This document shows positions 1-9,669 of a DNA stretch of 64,000 nucleotides, in pieces. Origin of the DNA: Oceaniovalibus guishaninsula JLT2003 (GTDB taxonomy: Bacteria; Pseudomonadota; Alphaproteobacteria; Rhodobacterales; Rhodobacteraceae); assembly GCF_000299575.1 (NCBI RefSeq), contig NZ_AMGO01000052.1, forward strand, positions 62,001 through 126,000, read 5' to 3'. Each line of letters begins with the position of its first letter. Positions within the stretch are counted from its first letter, which is position 1. The position numbers and the translations under genes were made by a program. The notes beneath the pieces are model-generated. The model saw only the letters and a program-made list of their open reading frames with translations. It was not told where the DNA came from and made no database searches.

Positions 1-1101
1 CTGTCCCGCATCGGCCAGAAGATCGAGCAGTTCCGCGTGACCCGCATCCAGGCTTTCCGCGGATTGGGCCAGCAGGATATCGACGAAGCGCAGGCAGGCG
101 ACATCGTCAGCCTCGCGGGCATGTCGAAGGCCACCGTGGCCGACACGATCTGCGCACTTGCCATCGAAACGCCCCTGCCGGCCCAACCCATCGACCCGCC
201 GACGATCACCGTCACCTTCGGCATCAACGACAGCCCGCTTGCCGGGCGCGACGGCAAGAAGGTTCAATCCCGCGTCATCCGCGAACGCCTGCTCAAAGAA
301 GCGGAATCGAACGTCGCCATCAAGGTGTCCGATACCCCCGGCGGCGAGGCGTTCGAGGTCGCGGGACGGGGCGAACTTCAAATGGGCGTCCTGATCGAGA
401 ATATGCGTCGTGAGGGGTTCGAGCTTTCGATTTCGCGGCCGCAGGTGCTGATGCGCGATGTGGACGGTCAACGGATGGAGCCGATCGAGGAAGCCACGAT
501 CGACGTGGACGACGAATATTCCGGCGTCGTGATCGAAAAGATCACCGGCGCGCGCAAGGGCGAACTGGTCGAGATGAAACCGGCCGGCGCGGGCAAGACA
601 CGTATCATCGCCCATGTTCCGTCGCGCGGATTGATCGGTTATCACGGTGAATTTCTGACCGACACGCGTGGGACCGGCGTGCTGAACCGCGTGTTCCACG
701 GCTGGGCGCCGTTCAAGGGTCCGATCCCCGGCCGCCGTCAGGGCGTCCTGATTTCGATGGAGAACGGAACGTCCGTCGCCTATGCGCTCTGGAAGCTGGA
801 AGATCGCGGCAGGTTCTTCATCGGCGCGCAGGAGCCTGTCTATACCGGCATGATCATCGGCGAACATAGCCGCGACAACGATCTCGAAGTGAACCCGTTG
901 AAGGGCAAGCAACTGACCAATGTACGTGCCAGCGGCACCGACGAAGCCGTGCGCCTGACCACGCCCGTCACCATGTCGCTGGAACAGGCCATCGCCTATA
1001 TCGACGACGACGAACTGGTCGAGGTCACGCCGAACGCGATCCGCCTGCGCAAGCGGTTCCTCGACCCCCACGAACGCAAGCGCCACGCAAAGGCAAGCTG
1101 A
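1..1101 (+). CDS. typA: Translational GTPase TypA/BipA, C-terminal part (5' truncated by window edge)
   Basis: The frame is open from base 1 and about 366 residues of the usual 600 or so are visible; the GTPase domain lies upstream of the window. What remains covers the end of domain II (a TVADTIC segment), the EF-G-like domain III (GELQMGVLIENMRREG) and the TypA-specific C-terminal domain, whose hallmark RGLIGYHGEFLTDTRGTG is present about residue 205 of the visible part. TypA is a ribosome-associated GTPase of the EF-G/LepA family involved in ribosome assembly and stress or cold adaptation. The gene ends TGA and converges on the next gene, with a GC-rich hairpin between them. Identity is secure; only the start is unknown. 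Confidence 0.95.
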   Translation: MSRIGQKIEQFRVTRIQAFRGLGQQDIDEAQAGDIVSLAGMSKATVADTICALAIETPLPAQPIDPPTITVTFGINDSPLAGRDGKKVQSRVIRERLLKEAESNVAIKVSDTPGGEAFEVAGRGELQMGVLIENMRREGFELSISRPQVLMRDVDGQRMEPIEEATIDVDDEYSGVVIEKITGARKGELVEMKPAGAGKTRIIAHVPSRGLIGYHGEFLTDTRGTGVLNRVFHGWAPFKGPIPGRRQGVLISMENGTSVAYALWKLEDRGRFFIGAQEPVYTGMIIGEHSRDNDLEVNPLKGKQLTNVRASGTDEAVRLTTPVTMSLEQAIAYIDDDELVEVTPNAIRLRKRFLDPHERKRHAKAS

Positions 1102-1108
1102 CCTTGGA

Positions 1109-1133
1109 CGGCCCGGCGTCTCGAACCGGGCCG
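1109..1133. terminator. GC-rich hairpin between convergent typA and DUF1330 gene
   Basis: Perfect 8-bp arms CGGCCCGG (1109-1116) and CCGGGCCG (1126-1133) enclose a 9-nt loop in the 33-bp gap between two converging genes. There is no T tract on either side, so this is only a candidate bidirectional terminator or 3'-end stabilising stem. Confidence 0.35.
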
Positions 1134-1134
1134 C

Positions 1135-1419
1135 CTAGGCTTCCTCGACGATCGACAACTCCCGTTCGGCGGCACCGCGCGCATGGGCCAGCGCCTGCTG
1201 GTAGGCCTCGGATCTATAGCAGGCTTCCGCAGCTTCGACCGACGGAAAGCGCGCCACCACATTGCGGGGGCGGTCCGGTCCTTCCAGCGTGACATACCGG
1301 CCGCCCCGCGCCAGAAACTGCCCACCATGCGCGGCAATGGCGTCGGTCGCCAGCGCGGCATAACGGGCGTACCTGTCTGCATCGGTGACACGCACATGCG
1401 CGATCCACAAGGCCGTCAT
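1135..1419 (-). CDS. DUF1330 domain protein
   Basis: A 94-residue protein resembling the small ferredoxin-like DUF1330 family (alpha-beta dimeric barrel fold): it begins ALWIAHVRVTDADRYARYAALA and contains HGGQFLARGG and NVVARFPSVEAAEACYRSEAYQ, where the fall of conserved Arg, Phe and Tyr residues is typical. The biochemical function of the family is not established. The ATG is 2 bp after the alaS stop codon and has AAGGGG six bases upstream, so it is probably cotranscribed with alaS as the last gene of that unit. Confidence 0.8.
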   Translation of the reverse strand: MTALWIAHVRVTDADRYARYAALATDAIAAHGGQFLARGGRYVTLEGPDRPRNVVARFPSVEAAEACYRSEAYQQALAHARGAAERELSIVEEA

Positions 1420-1421
1420 GG

Positions 1422-4076
1422 TCAGACCCCTTCCAGCATGGTGCGTACGGCCGAAATCGCCGCATCGGCTCGACTGACATCCGGCCCGCCGCCTTGCGCC
1501 ATATCGGGTCGCCCGCCCCCGCCCTTGCCGCCCAGTTCACCGACAGCAGTACGCACGATATCGACAGCCGAGATGCGCCCTGTCAAATCGTCGGTGACGC
1601 CAGCGGCCACCGCCGCCTTCCCACCCGTATCCGCGATCAGCAGGGCGATCCCGCTGCCCAGCCGCCCCTTGAGTTCGTCAATCAGGGCGGGCAGGTCCTT
1701 GCCGCTCACATTTTCGACCGCCTGCGCCGCGAATGCGATTCCCGCGACGGTTTCGGAAGCCTGTCCTATTGCCGCCCCCCCCATCGCCGCGTCGCGGCGA
1801 AGCCGGCCGAGCTGGGCGGCCAGATCGCGCCTCTCGTCCAGAAGGCCCTTCACGCGCTCCGTCACTTCGCCCGGCGGCGTGCGCAGCATTGCGGCCGTCT
1901 CGGCCAGCCGGGCCGCCTGAAGGGAAAGGTGATCGAGCGCGGCCTGCCCCGTCAGCGCTTCGATCCGACGGACGCCCGACGACGACGCGGCGTCGCCCAG
2001 CAGAACGCACAGCCCGATCTCGCCCGTTTGCCGCACATGGGTGCCACCGCAAAGTTCGATCGACCAAGTCGCACCATTAGACCCGCGTCCGGTATTCGCA
2101 TGACCCATGGACACTACGCGCACCTCGTCCCCGTACTTTTCGCCGAACAGGGCCTGCGCACCCAACGCGCGGGCCTCGTCGGGCGTCATGATACGGGTTT
2201 CGACGGCAGAGTTCTGGCGGATGAAGTGGTTGATCTCGCGTTCGACTGTTGCAAGCTCCGTCGGGGCAAGCGGCTTGGGATGGCTGAAATCGAAGCGCAG
2301 CCTGTCGGGCGCGTTCAGCGATCCGCGCTGCGCGACATGGGGGCCCAGCGTCTGACGCAGCGCCTCGTGCAGAAGATGCGTTGCCGAATGATTGGCCCGT
2401 ATCCGCGCACGTCTGTCCGCATCGACTGTCAGTTGCGCCGGTTGGCCGGTGCGGACGTTGCCTTCCACGATGTCAGCAAGATGAATGAAGACGCCCGCGA
2501 CTTTCCGCGTATCCGTCACCCGCAACAAGGCCGTCGGTGTGCGGATCGTTCCCTGATCGCCAACCTGGCCGCCTGCCTCCGCGTAGAACGGCGTCTGGTT
2601 GACGACGACCTGAACTGACTGCCCCAAAGGCACATCGTCGACTTCTGCCGTTCCCGCGACCAGCGTCGTGATCTGCCCTTCGGCTTCCAGGGTATCATAG
2701 CCCAGGAACTCGGTCGGACCGTGCCGCTCGAACACGTCGAACCAGATCGCCTGATCGGCAACCTCGCCGGACCCCGTCCAAGCGGCCCGCGCCTGCCGCT
2801 TCTGCTCGGCCATGGCGCTGGTGAACGCCTCGGTGTTCACGCCGCGGCCCCTTTCCCGTAAAGCGTCCTGCGTCAGGTCGAGGGGGAAGCCATACGTGTC
2901 GTAAAGTTTGAATGCCGTCTCGCCGGGCAATTCGGCACCGTCGGGCAGCACCGCCAACTCGTCATCCAGCAGCCGCAACCCCCGTTCGAGCGTCTGCCGG
3001 AACCGCGTTTCCTCGCCCAGCAGGGTTTCCTCGATCGTCGCCTGCGACTGGCTCAATTCCGGGAATGCTTGGCCCATTTCCCGAACCAAAGCGGGCACAA
3101 GGCGATACATCACCGGATCCTTCGCGCCCAGCAGGTGCGCATGGCGCATCGCCCGCCGCATGATCCGCCGCAGCACGTAACCGCGCCCCTCGCTTGACGG
3201 CATGACTCCATCGGCAATCAGAAAGGATGTCGATCGCAGATGATCGGCGATGACGCGATGATGCACATTGCCCGGCCCATCGGGATCCGTATGGGTGACG
3301 TGCGCCGATGCCTCGATCAGCGTTCGCAGCAGGTCTGTGTCGTAATTGTCGTGCTTGCCCTGCAACAGCGCGCCGATCCGTTCCAGCCCCATTCCGGTAT
3401 CGATCGATTGATTGGGCAGGTCGCGCTGGCTGCCGTCCTCGAACCGTTCGTACTGCATGAAGACAAGATTCCAGATCTCGATGAACCTGTCGCCATCCTC
3501 GTCGGGACTGCCCGGCGGCCCTCCGGGGATGTGATCGCCGTGATCGTAGAAGATCTCGGAACACGGGCCGCAGGGCCCGGTCGGACCCATCATCCAGAAA
3601 TTGTCGTCTGTTGCGATCCGCAGGATCCGGCTGTCCGGTAAACCGGCATGCTTCTTCCAGATCGACGCCGCTTCATCGTCGGTGTGATAGACGGTCACAA
3701 GAAGACGGGAAGGGTCGATCCCGAATTCCTTGGTAATCAAATCCCAGGCGAACGGTATGGCGTCGCCCTTGAAATAATCTCCGAAACTGAAGTTTCCCAG
3801 CATCTCGAAGAACGTGTGATGCCGGGCCGTATATCCGACATTGTCGAGGTCGTTATGCTTGCCACCGGCCCGTACACATTTCTGGCTGGTCGTCGCACGC
3901 TTATAATCGCGATGTTCGACGCCGGTGAACAGGTTCTTGAACTGCACCATTCCCGAATTGGTGAACATCAGCGTCGGATCGTTCTTTGGAACCAACGAAC
4001 TGCTCGGAACCTGCCGGTGCCCATGCTTTACAAAGAAATCGAGGAAGGTCGACCGGATGTCGTTGAGCGATGGCAT
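1422..4076 (-). CDS. alaS: Alanyl-tRNA synthetase
   Basis: Class II synthetase charging tRNA-Ala with alanine, 884 residues, the usual full length. The start [15 protein letters not shown] is the conserved AlaRS N terminus; the reading frame is open a further 22 codons but that stretch has no family similarity. The catalytic core ([15 protein letters not shown]), the editing domain with zinc ligands HSATH (about residue 562) and CGGTH (about residue 675), and the C-terminal DHHA1 domain ([15 protein letters not shown]) are all present, so the enzyme should both charge and proofread. It follows recA on the same strand after a 126-bp gap. Confidence 0.97.
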   Translation of the reverse strand: MPSLNDIRSTFLDFFVKHGHRQVPSSSLVPKNDPTLMFTNSGMVQFKNLFTGVEHRDYKRATTSQKCVRAGGKHNDLDNVGYTARHHTFFEMLGNFSFGDYFKGDAIPFAWDLITKEFGIDPSRLLVTVYHTDDEAASIWKKHAGLPDSRILRIATDDNFWMMGPTGPCGPCSEIFYDHGDHIPGGPPGSPDEDGDRFIEIWNLVFMQYERFEDGSQRDLPNQSIDTGMGLERIGALLQGKHDNYDTDLLRTLIEASAHVTHTDPDGPGNVHHRVIADHLRSTSFLIADGVMPSSEGRGYVLRRIMRRAMRHAHLLGAKDPVMYRLVPALVREMGQAFPELSQSQATIEETLLGEETRFRQTLERGLRLLDDELAVLPDGAELPGETAFKLYDTYGFPLDLTQDALRERGRGVNTEAFTSAMAEQKRQARAAWTGSGEVADQAIWFDVFERHGPTEFLGYDTLEAEGQITTLVAGTAEVDDVPLGQSVQVVVNQTPFYAEAGGQVGDQGTIRTPTALLRVTDTRKVAGVFIHLADIVEGNVRTGQPAQLTVDADRRARIRANHSATHLLHEALRQTLGPHVAQRGSLNAPDRLRFDFSHPKPLAPTELATVEREINHFIRQNSAVETRIMTPDEARALGAQALFGEKYGDEVRVVSMGHANTGRGSNGATWSIELCGGTHVRQTGEIGLCVLLGDAASSSGVRRIEALTGQAALDHLSLQAARLAETAAMLRTPPGEVTERVKGLLDERRDLAAQLGRLRRDAAMGGAAIGQASETVAGIAFAAQAVENVSGKDLPALIDELKGRLGSGIALLIADTGGKAAVAAGVTDDLTGRISAVDIVRTAVGELGGKGGGGRPDMAQGGGPDVSRADAAISAVRTMLEGV

Positions 4077-4202
4077 GAAACGTGCGGGTCCTCGCGCTTG
4101 GGTGATGGCGGCAAGCTTCGGATGTAACGCCGCTCCCCGCATCGGGCAAGCGGAAGGGTGGCATCCGACTGTCAGCGCCGGGATACAGGCCCCGCCGTCA
4201 CA

Positions 4203-5276
4203 TCACTCCTCCAGCATCTCCTCCGAATCTTCGGAGTCGGAGGTGTGGAAGTCGAGGCCATGGGATGCCCGGATCTTGTCCTCTATCTGCATGGCCATGG
4301 CCGGATTGTCGCGCAGGAACTGCTTGGCGTTCTCGCGACCCTGCCCGATCCGCTCGTCGCCATAGGAAAACCAAGATCCCGACTTGTCGACCACGCCGGC
4401 CTTGACGCCAAGATCGAGCAGCTCGCCTGCCTTCGATATGCCTTCGCCGTACATGATGTCGAATTCGACCTGCTTGAAGGGCGGTGCGACCTTGTTCTTG
4501 ACCACCTTCACGCGCGTCTGGTTGCCCACGACTTCGTCACGGTCCTTGATCGACCCGATCCGGCGGATGTCGAGACGGACCGAACTGTAGAACTTCAGCG
4601 CATTGCCGCCGGTCGTCGTTTCCGGGCTGCCAAACATCACGCCGATCTTCATGCGAATCTGGTTGATGAAAATGACCATGCAGCCAGATCGGCTGATCGA
4701 CCCGGTCAGTTTGCGCATCGCTTGGCTCATCAGACGGGCATGCACGCCGACCGAACTGTCGCCCATATCGCCCTCAAGCTCGGATTTCGGCGTCAGCGCG
4801 GCAACGCTGTCCACGACCACAAGATTGACCGCGCCCGAGCGGACCAGCGTATCGACGATTTCAAGCGCCTGTTCGCCGGTATCCGGCTGGCTGATCAGCA
4901 GTTCGTCAAGGTTCACGCCCAACCGCCGCGCATATTGCGGATCGAGTGCGTGTTCGGCATCGACGAAGGCGCAGACGCCCCCCTTTTTCTGTTCCTCCGC
5001 AACGACATGAAGCGTCAAGGTCGTCTTGCCGGAACTTTCGGGCCCGTAAATCTCGACGATCCGGCCTTTGGGCAGGCCACCGATACCAAGGGCGATATCC
5101 AGACCCAGCGATCCAGTCGACGTCGATTCGAAATCGGGCAACGGGTTGTCGCCACCCAGCTTCATGATCGAGCCCTTGCCGAACTGCCGCTCGATCTGCG
5201 CGAGGGCGGAATCGAGGGCCTTCTGCTTGTCGCCGCTGCGCTTGTCTGCCATGTCGAGAATACGTGCCATGCTCAT
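4203..5276 (-). CDS. recA: DNA recombinase RecA
   Basis: ATP-dependent strand-exchange protein for homologous recombination and the co-protease that triggers LexA self-cleavage. Length 357 residues. Walker A GPESSGKT is at residues 78-85, the L2 region carries [14 protein letters not shown] followed by GSPETTTGG, and the C-terminal tail is acidic as usual. The start ATG has AAGGATC upstream; a second ATG at codon 3 ([10 protein letters not shown]) is nearly as good. The promoter carries an alphaproteobacterial SOS box, so the gene is expected to be LexA-repressed. It sits between cckA and alaS on the same strand. Confidence 0.98.
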   Translation of the reverse strand: MSMARILDMADKRSGDKQKALDSALAQIERQFGKGSIMKLGGDNPLPDFESTSTGSLGLDIALGIGGLPKGRIVEIYGPESSGKTTLTLHVVAEEQKKGGVCAFVDAEHALDPQYARRLGVNLDELLISQPDTGEQALEIVDTLVRSGAVNLVVVDSVAALTPKSELEGDMGDSSVGVHARLMSQAMRKLTGSISRSGCMVIFINQIRMKIGVMFGSPETTTGGNALKFYSSVRLDIRRIGSIKDRDEVVGNQTRVKVVKNKVAPPFKQVEFDIMYGEGISKAGELLDLGVKAGVVDKSGSWFSYGDERIGQGRENAKQFLRDNPAMAMQIEDKIRASHGLDFHTSDSEDSEEMLEE

Positions 5277-5348
5277 GTTTCGATCCTTGTTGCATGCCCG
5301 CGTGATAGCGGCAATGACTGCTGTGGTTCCGGGATTCCCTTTGGTCCG

Positions 5349-5377
5349 ATAGTGGGAACATAAGAAGAACTTTTCAA
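5349..5377 (-). promoter_or_regulatory. Probable sigma70-type promoter of recA
   Basis: On the minus strand TTGAAA (5372-5377) and CACTAT (5349-5354) are separated by 17 bases, about 70 bases upstream of the recA start. The -35 box fits well and the -10 box is weak, which suits a repressible promoter. The SOS box occupies the spacer. Confidence 0.55.
5356..5370. promoter_or_regulatory. SOS (LexA) box of recA
   Basis: GAAC-N7-GAAC on the plus strand (GTTC-N7-GTTC read with recA). This direct repeat is the established LexA operator of Alphaproteobacteria, unlike the E. coli palindrome. It lies exactly between the inferred -35 and -10 boxes, so LexA binding would block RNA polymerase. Confidence 0.85.
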
Positions 5378-5421
5378 GTCGTCATCTTGAATTCGCTCAG
5401 GATTGGATCTTCGGATGGCGG

Positions 5422-7701
5422 TCATACCATCTGATCCTGGACGATCTTCGTCAGGTCGGTCAGCGAGAAGGGCTTCGGCAGGAAGACCGAATTGGGGATC
5501 CGGGTCTGCGTGTCGTGGAAATTCTCCTGTGCATAGCCCGAGATGAAGACGACCCGCACGTCAGGACGGGTGCGCAGCGCCTCCTGGACCCAGGACGGGC
5601 CATCGCGGCCCGGCATGATGACGTCCGTGACGAACACGTCGATATGAAGGTCGGGATCCGAGAGCTTTTCCAGCGCGCTTTCGGCATCTTCCGCTTCGAT
5701 AACGGTAAAGCCCCACAGTCGCAGCGCGCGGCAGGCAAAGGCGCGGACGGGCGGCTCGTCCTCGACGAGCAGGACAACCCCTTCTCCGGCCTTGGAAGCC
5801 ACGTCGGATCGGGCGATGATCGCGGGTTCCGACTTTACCACACATGCCGGATCATGGGCCGGAAACAACAGGCTGAACTCCGCGCCGAGCCCTGCATCGC
5901 TATCGGCGAAAATATATCCGCCGGTCTGCTTGACGATGCCGTAAGCCGTGGACAGTCCAAGGCCCGTTCCTTCGCCCACTCTTTTTGTCGTGAAGAACGG
6001 CTCGAAGATCTTGGGCAGCTTGTCATGGGGGATGCCGTGCCCCTCGTCCCTCACCTGCACCAGGACGTAGCGGCCCGCCGGCACCGTCACGCGGTCGCGC
6101 TGCAAAGGATCGCTCACAACCCGCATTCGGGTGGAGATTCGAACCCGTCCGCCCGAGGGCATCGCGTCGCGGGCATTGACGACGAGATTGACGATGACCT
6201 GCTCGATCTGACGGCGATCGGCCCGGATCAGATGCAGGTCCGGATCGTGATCGAAGGTCAGCGTCACCTTCTCTCCCACAAGCCGGTTCAGCAGATGGGT
6301 AAGTTCCGACAGCGCTTCGCGCAGGTCGATCATTTCCGGTTGCAGGTTCTGCTTGCGCGAGAAGGCCAGCAGCTGCCGGACCAAGGCCGCGGCGCGGTTT
6401 GCATTCTGGTTGATCTGTTCGAGATCCGCGAAGTCCTGATCGCCTGCGTCGTGACGCAGCAGCAGCAGGTCGCAATGTCCGCCGATCGCGGTCAACAGGT
6501 TGTTGAAATCGTGCGCGACGCCGCCAGCGAGCTGACCGATCGCCTGCATCTTCTGGCTTTGGACGAATTGCGCCTCGAGCGTCTTGAGTTCGGTGGCGTC
6601 ATGCAGGACCGCCAGCAATTTCGGGCCGGTTCCCATATCGGCATGGCCCAGGGTGACCTGAACGAACAGCTCCGCATCCGGCCGTGCCGCACGCAACACC
6701 TCGGGCTTGAGGGAAATGCGCCCGCCAAAAGCATCGTCGAGCCATTCGCCGACCGGACGACCCAAGCCTTCGAAAAGATCGGCCAGCATCGGTTTTGCGG
6801 CGGTGTCCGGCAATTCCAGCAGGTCGCGTGCCAATCCGTTCGCATGGCTGACCCGGCCTTCCGCATCGATCTGAAGGACGGGGACCGGCACGAGGTCCAG
6901 CGCGCTTTCGTGTCCGACTGCCGACAGCCCGGCCGACGGCAGCAGGACGGCATCGATGGCCCCATCCGGCCCGCCAAGCAGAACGGTCAACCGTCCGCCG
7001 GCCTGATCGTTCAGCAACACCGGACGGTCACTTGCCATCGCGATATCCTGGCTGTCCAGACCTTGCCGCCAGCGGATCGGGTCGGGAACCTTGGCAAGAA
7101 AGGCAGGACTGGCCGCAACGATCCCGCCCGAGCGGCCCATCCGAAGCCACGCCAACGCATCGGGTGCAATCATCAGGTCGGTTTCCGTCTCGACTGTCCA
7201 GAACAGGCGGGTGCCGGGCATCAAACGAACGGTCACAAGGGTGCGGCCAATTCTTCGGGACGCGCGACCTTGTTCGGCTGCCTGCGCGATCAGGTCGGTG
7301 ACCCCGACCGCCGGATCGGCAAAGCAATCGCTGACTATCGTTCTGGCATGGTTCGGTCCGCTTCCAGATGCACGTCTCTGAGCTGCATCGTTGACCCAAA
7401 CGATCGCCCCCCGGGCATCCGTCACGAATGCAAGGTCGGTGTCGGCGCCGTAAAGCGCTTCGATGGTCTGGACCTCGCTGCCACGGACGGTCGCTGGCTG
7501 GCAGAGAAAGCCGGCCAAGGCCGAGACGAAGGCCGTTCCGGCCATCGCCGTCAGGACAAGATAACCGCCGCTTTCCTTTATCCCGGCGAGGATCAGGACA
7601 GCCGCCAGTATCGCGGCAGCGGCGACCAACGGGCGACCCGCCAAGGGACGCAGGCTTTCCAGCTCTAATTTGCCGCTGCGAACCGGACTGTCCATGCGCA
7701 T
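5422..7701 (-). CDS. cckA: Hybrid sensor histidine kinase CckA
   Basis: A 759-residue membrane hybrid kinase. Two hydrophobic segments (about residues 22-65) anchor it; PAS-like sensing regions follow (residues 75-370). The HisKA box GGVAHDFNNLL has its phospho-His near residue 396, the ATPase domain shows N box NLVVNARDAM and G boxes DEGHGIP and GEGTGLGLS, and the C-terminal receiver has the phospho-acceptor in VTDVIMPG near residue 691. The AHDFNNLL box and layout are those of CckA, which phosphorylates CtrA through ChpT; in Rhodobacterales this pathway controls flagella, gene transfer agent and late cell-cycle genes. The chosen ATG has GAGG six bases upstream. Position next to recA agrees with other Rhodobacterales as I recall them. 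Confidence 0.88.
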   Translation of the reverse strand: MRMDSPVRSGKLELESLRPLAGRPLVAAAAILAAVLILAGIKESGGYLVLTAMAGTAFVSALAGFLCQPATVRGSEVQTIEALYGADTDLAFVTDARGAIVWVNDAAQRRASGSGPNHARTIVSDCFADPAVGVTDLIAQAAEQGRASRRIGRTLVTVRLMPGTRLFWTVETETDLMIAPDALAWLRMGRSGGIVAASPAFLAKVPDPIRWRQGLDSQDIAMASDRPVLLNDQAGGRLTVLLGGPDGAIDAVLLPSAGLSAVGHESALDLVPVPVLQIDAEGRVSHANGLARDLLELPDTAAKPMLADLFEGLGRPVGEWLDDAFGGRISLKPEVLRAARPDAELFVQVTLGHADMGTGPKLLAVLHDATELKTLEAQFVQSQKMQAIGQLAGGVAHDFNNLLTAIGGHCDLLLLRHDAGDQDFADLEQINQNANRAAALVRQLLAFSRKQNLQPEMIDLREALSELTHLLNRLVGEKVTLTFDHDPDLHLIRADRRQIEQVIVNLVVNARDAMPSGGRVRISTRMRVVSDPLQRDRVTVPAGRYVLVQVRDEGHGIPHDKLPKIFEPFFTTKRVGEGTGLGLSTAYGIVKQTGGYIFADSDAGLGAEFSLLFPAHDPACVVKSEPAIIARSDVASKAGEGVVLLVEDEPPVRAFACRALRLWGFTVIEAEDAESALEKLSDPDLHIDVFVTDVIMPGRDGPSWVQEALRTRPDVRVVFISGYAQENFHDTQTRIPNSVFLPKPFSLTDLTKIVQDQMV

Positions 7702-7800
7702 ATAGCCCTCGATACGATGAAACCGGAGGATGCGCCGGATCGATTGAAAAACCCCTAATCGCAGCCTGCGAAAAGACGTGCATCTATCAACCGCAGGTTG

Positions 7801-8967
7801 CTAAAACGCCTGTCTTTGTGACATGAGCGCAACGTAAAAGCCGTCGCCGCCTTCCAATGGCGTCAGCCTGCGACGGAGGACCGGATGCCACGAAGGACTG
7901 TCCGCAAGGAATCCGTCGACGATTGCATCGTTTTCTTCCGCGAGGAGCGAGCAGGTCGCATAGGCCAGCACGCCATCGCGCGCCACCAGGGCTGAAGCCT
8001 GCCGCAGGATCTTCGATTGCAGACGCTGAAGCTCGGTCAGGCGTGCCGCATCCAGTCGCAGCTTGCCTTCAGGGTTGCGACGCCAGGCCCCCGACCCGGA
8101 ACAGGGCGCATCGACCAGCACCAGATCGTAATCGCCGGAACGCAATGCGGACCTGTCCACGATTCTCACCGTCACGCCGGCCCGGTCGGCACGCGCGGGC
8201 AAACCGGCCATCCGGCTGGCGTCGATATCGTGAGCGTCCATCGCTATATCGGCACGGCCGAGGATCGACAGGGCCTTTCCGCCCCCGCCCGCGCAGTAAT
8301 CCAGAACGCGCTGACCGTCCCGCACAGGCAGCAGATCGCAGATACGCTGGCTTGCCGCGTCCTGCATCTCGACCAGCCCATCAAGATAGGCCCGGCTTCG
8401 CTGCACCGCCCGCGCGTTATCGACCACCTCCAGACAGGTCGGCGACAATGGTCCGTCCACCGCCCGGATGCCATCGGTTGCGAGCGACGCTATCGCCCCT
8501 GCCCTATCGGTCTTGCGCAGGTTTACCCGCAGATGCAGGGGCGCACGGTGGCGCAGACGGTCCATGATTGCGGCAAAATCCGCCCCAAGCGCACGCCTCA
8601 TCGACGGTTCCAGCCAGCCAGGGCAGTCGAGCGCAACCGGACCGTCCATCGGCCACGCCACGCCTTCCCCCGGCTCGATGATCGCCGGGGCATAGGTCTG
8701 GCCGGTGAACATCGTTTCCGGCGCGATGCCCTGCTGGCGCATCAGGCCGATCATCCGTCCGCGTCCGGTCGCCGCACCGCCCTCGGCAGCCGTCGACCAC
8801 CAGCGTCGCAGAACGTCGAAGACGTGATCGCGAATGGCGGCGCGGTCCTTCGACCCGGCATGCCGCGCAGATCTGGCCCAGTTCGTCAGAACCTTCTCGG
8901 CCGGTGCCCCGGCGTCGATACGGTCGATAAGCTCGATCGCCGTCGCGACACGCGCGGCAGGCGTCAC
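7801..8967 (-). CDS. rsmB: RsmB/NOP-family RNA (cytosine-5) methyltransferase
   Basis: A 388-residue SAM-dependent methyltransferase, most likely making m5C in 16S rRNA. The N terminus is NusB/RsmB-like helical; the Rossmann core shows the SAM loop VLDYCAGGGGKAL, the general-acid cysteine in DAPCSGSGAWRRNPEGK and the catalytic cysteine in YATCSLLAEEND. The start is a GTG whose GTGA overlaps the ccmG stop codon; the frame is open further upstream but that stretch lies inside ccmG and looks like shadow. Its place as last gene of the ccm cluster is by translational coupling, not by a known functional link. Target could be another m5C site, so the symbol is tentative. Confidence 0.82.
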   Translation of the reverse strand: MTPAARVATAIELIDRIDAGAPAEKVLTNWARSARHAGSKDRAAIRDHVFDVLRRWWSTAAEGGAATGRGRMIGLMRQQGIAPETMFTGQTYAPAIIEPGEGVAWPMDGPVALDCPGWLEPSMRRALGADFAAIMDRLRHRAPLHLRVNLRKTDRAGAIASLATDGIRAVDGPLSPTCLEVVDNARAVQRSRAYLDGLVEMQDAASQRICDLLPVRDGQRVLDYCAGGGGKALSILGRADIAMDAHDIDASRMAGLPARADRAGVTVRIVDRSALRSGDYDLVLVDAPCSGSGAWRRNPEGKLRLDAARLTELQRLQSKILRQASALVARDGVLAYATCSLLAEENDAIVDGFLADSPSWHPVLRRRLTPLEGGDGFYVALMSQRQAF

Positions 8968-9524
8968 GGTGTGCCCGGCTGGCCAATCTCGCCTTGCGCC
9001 GACGCTATCGCAGGCCGGATCTGGCCCTCCAGCGACCGGGTCGTCACCGGCCCGGCGAACCGCAGAACGATCCGGCCCTCGCCGTCGATCACGAAGGTTT
9101 CGGGCACACCGTAAACGCCCCAATCCCGTGCCGTCCTGCCATCCACGTCGGCGCCGATGGACGCGTAGGGCGATCCAAGCTCGTCCAGAAAGCCCAATGC
9201 CTTGGCGGGATCGTCCTTGTAGTTAATGCCATGAATCGGAACTCCCTCCGCTGCAAGCTTCTCCAGCGTCGGGTGCTCGACACGGCAAGGCGCGCACCAG
9301 CTCGCCCAGAAGTTAACAAGCTTGACGCCCGGTTGGGCCAGCATCGCCTCGTCGAACTCGGAAAGATCGCCAAGCGGGGCGACGGAAACGGCAGGGGCCG
9401 GCCGACCGATGAAGGTCGATGGCAGCGCATCGGGATCCTCGCGCTGCATGCCGACGAAGAACAGCGCCGCCAGCCCGGCAAAGACGACCGGCGGAATGAC
9501 CGCGAGAACCGGAAACCTAGCCAC
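8964..9524 (-). CDS. ccmG: Cytochrome c biogenesis thiol-disulfide oxidoreductase CcmG/DsbE
   Basis: Periplasmic thioredoxin-like protein (HelX in Rhodobacter) that reduces apocytochrome c cysteines before heme ligation. One N-terminal membrane anchor (residues 6-25) precedes a thioredoxin fold with the active site WCAPC (Cys77 and Cys80) and the cis-Pro region GVYGVPETFVID. I chose the GTG start at 9524 because GGAGG lies nine bases upstream and family members start a few residues before the anchor. An ATG at 9542 and a TTG at 9548 are alternatives that overlap ccmD more deeply. The stop overlaps the rsmB start. Confidence 0.9.
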   Translation of the reverse strand: MARFPVLAVIPPVVFAGLAALFFVGMQREDPDALPSTFIGRPAPAVSVAPLGDLSEFDEAMLAQPGVKLVNFWASWCAPCRVEHPTLEKLAAEGVPIHGINYKDDPAKALGFLDELGSPYASIGADVDGRTARDWGVYGVPETFVIDGEGRIVLRFAGPVTTRSLEGQIRPAIASAQGEIGQPGTP

Positions 9525-9669
9525 GGCGGCGCGCCTCCGCATCGGCAAGGCGGCGGCGCACCTGACGGCCCTTGAATGCGGTCAGCCCGACAAGCGCGCC
9601 CAGCAACCCCAGCGCCATGCCATAAGCCGACAGCACCTCCACCGCATAACGTCCCAGATCGGGCATCAT
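9517..9669 (-). CDS. ccmD: Heme exporter protein CcmD
   Basis: A 50-residue small membrane protein with one transmembrane helix (SAYGMALGLLGALVGL) followed by a basic, charged cytoplasmic tail (RRRLADAEARRRG), as in CcmD, the factor that helps release holo-CcmE from the CcmABC complex. It matches the size and place of orf52 in the Rhodobacter hel cluster. Its ATG overlaps the ccmC stop (ATGA), and its end overlaps ccmG, so translation is coupled throughout. Easily missed by gene callers because of its size. Confidence 0.85.
   Translation of the reverse strand: MMPDLGRYAVEVLSAYGMALGLLGALVGLTAFKGRQVRRRLADAEARRRG

Noticed and set aside
7761-7801. Terminator hairpin after the rsmB-like gene
   Set aside because: Read on the minus strand the stem has an A-C mismatch and a loop of about 20 bases; the nearby T run is not directly adjacent.
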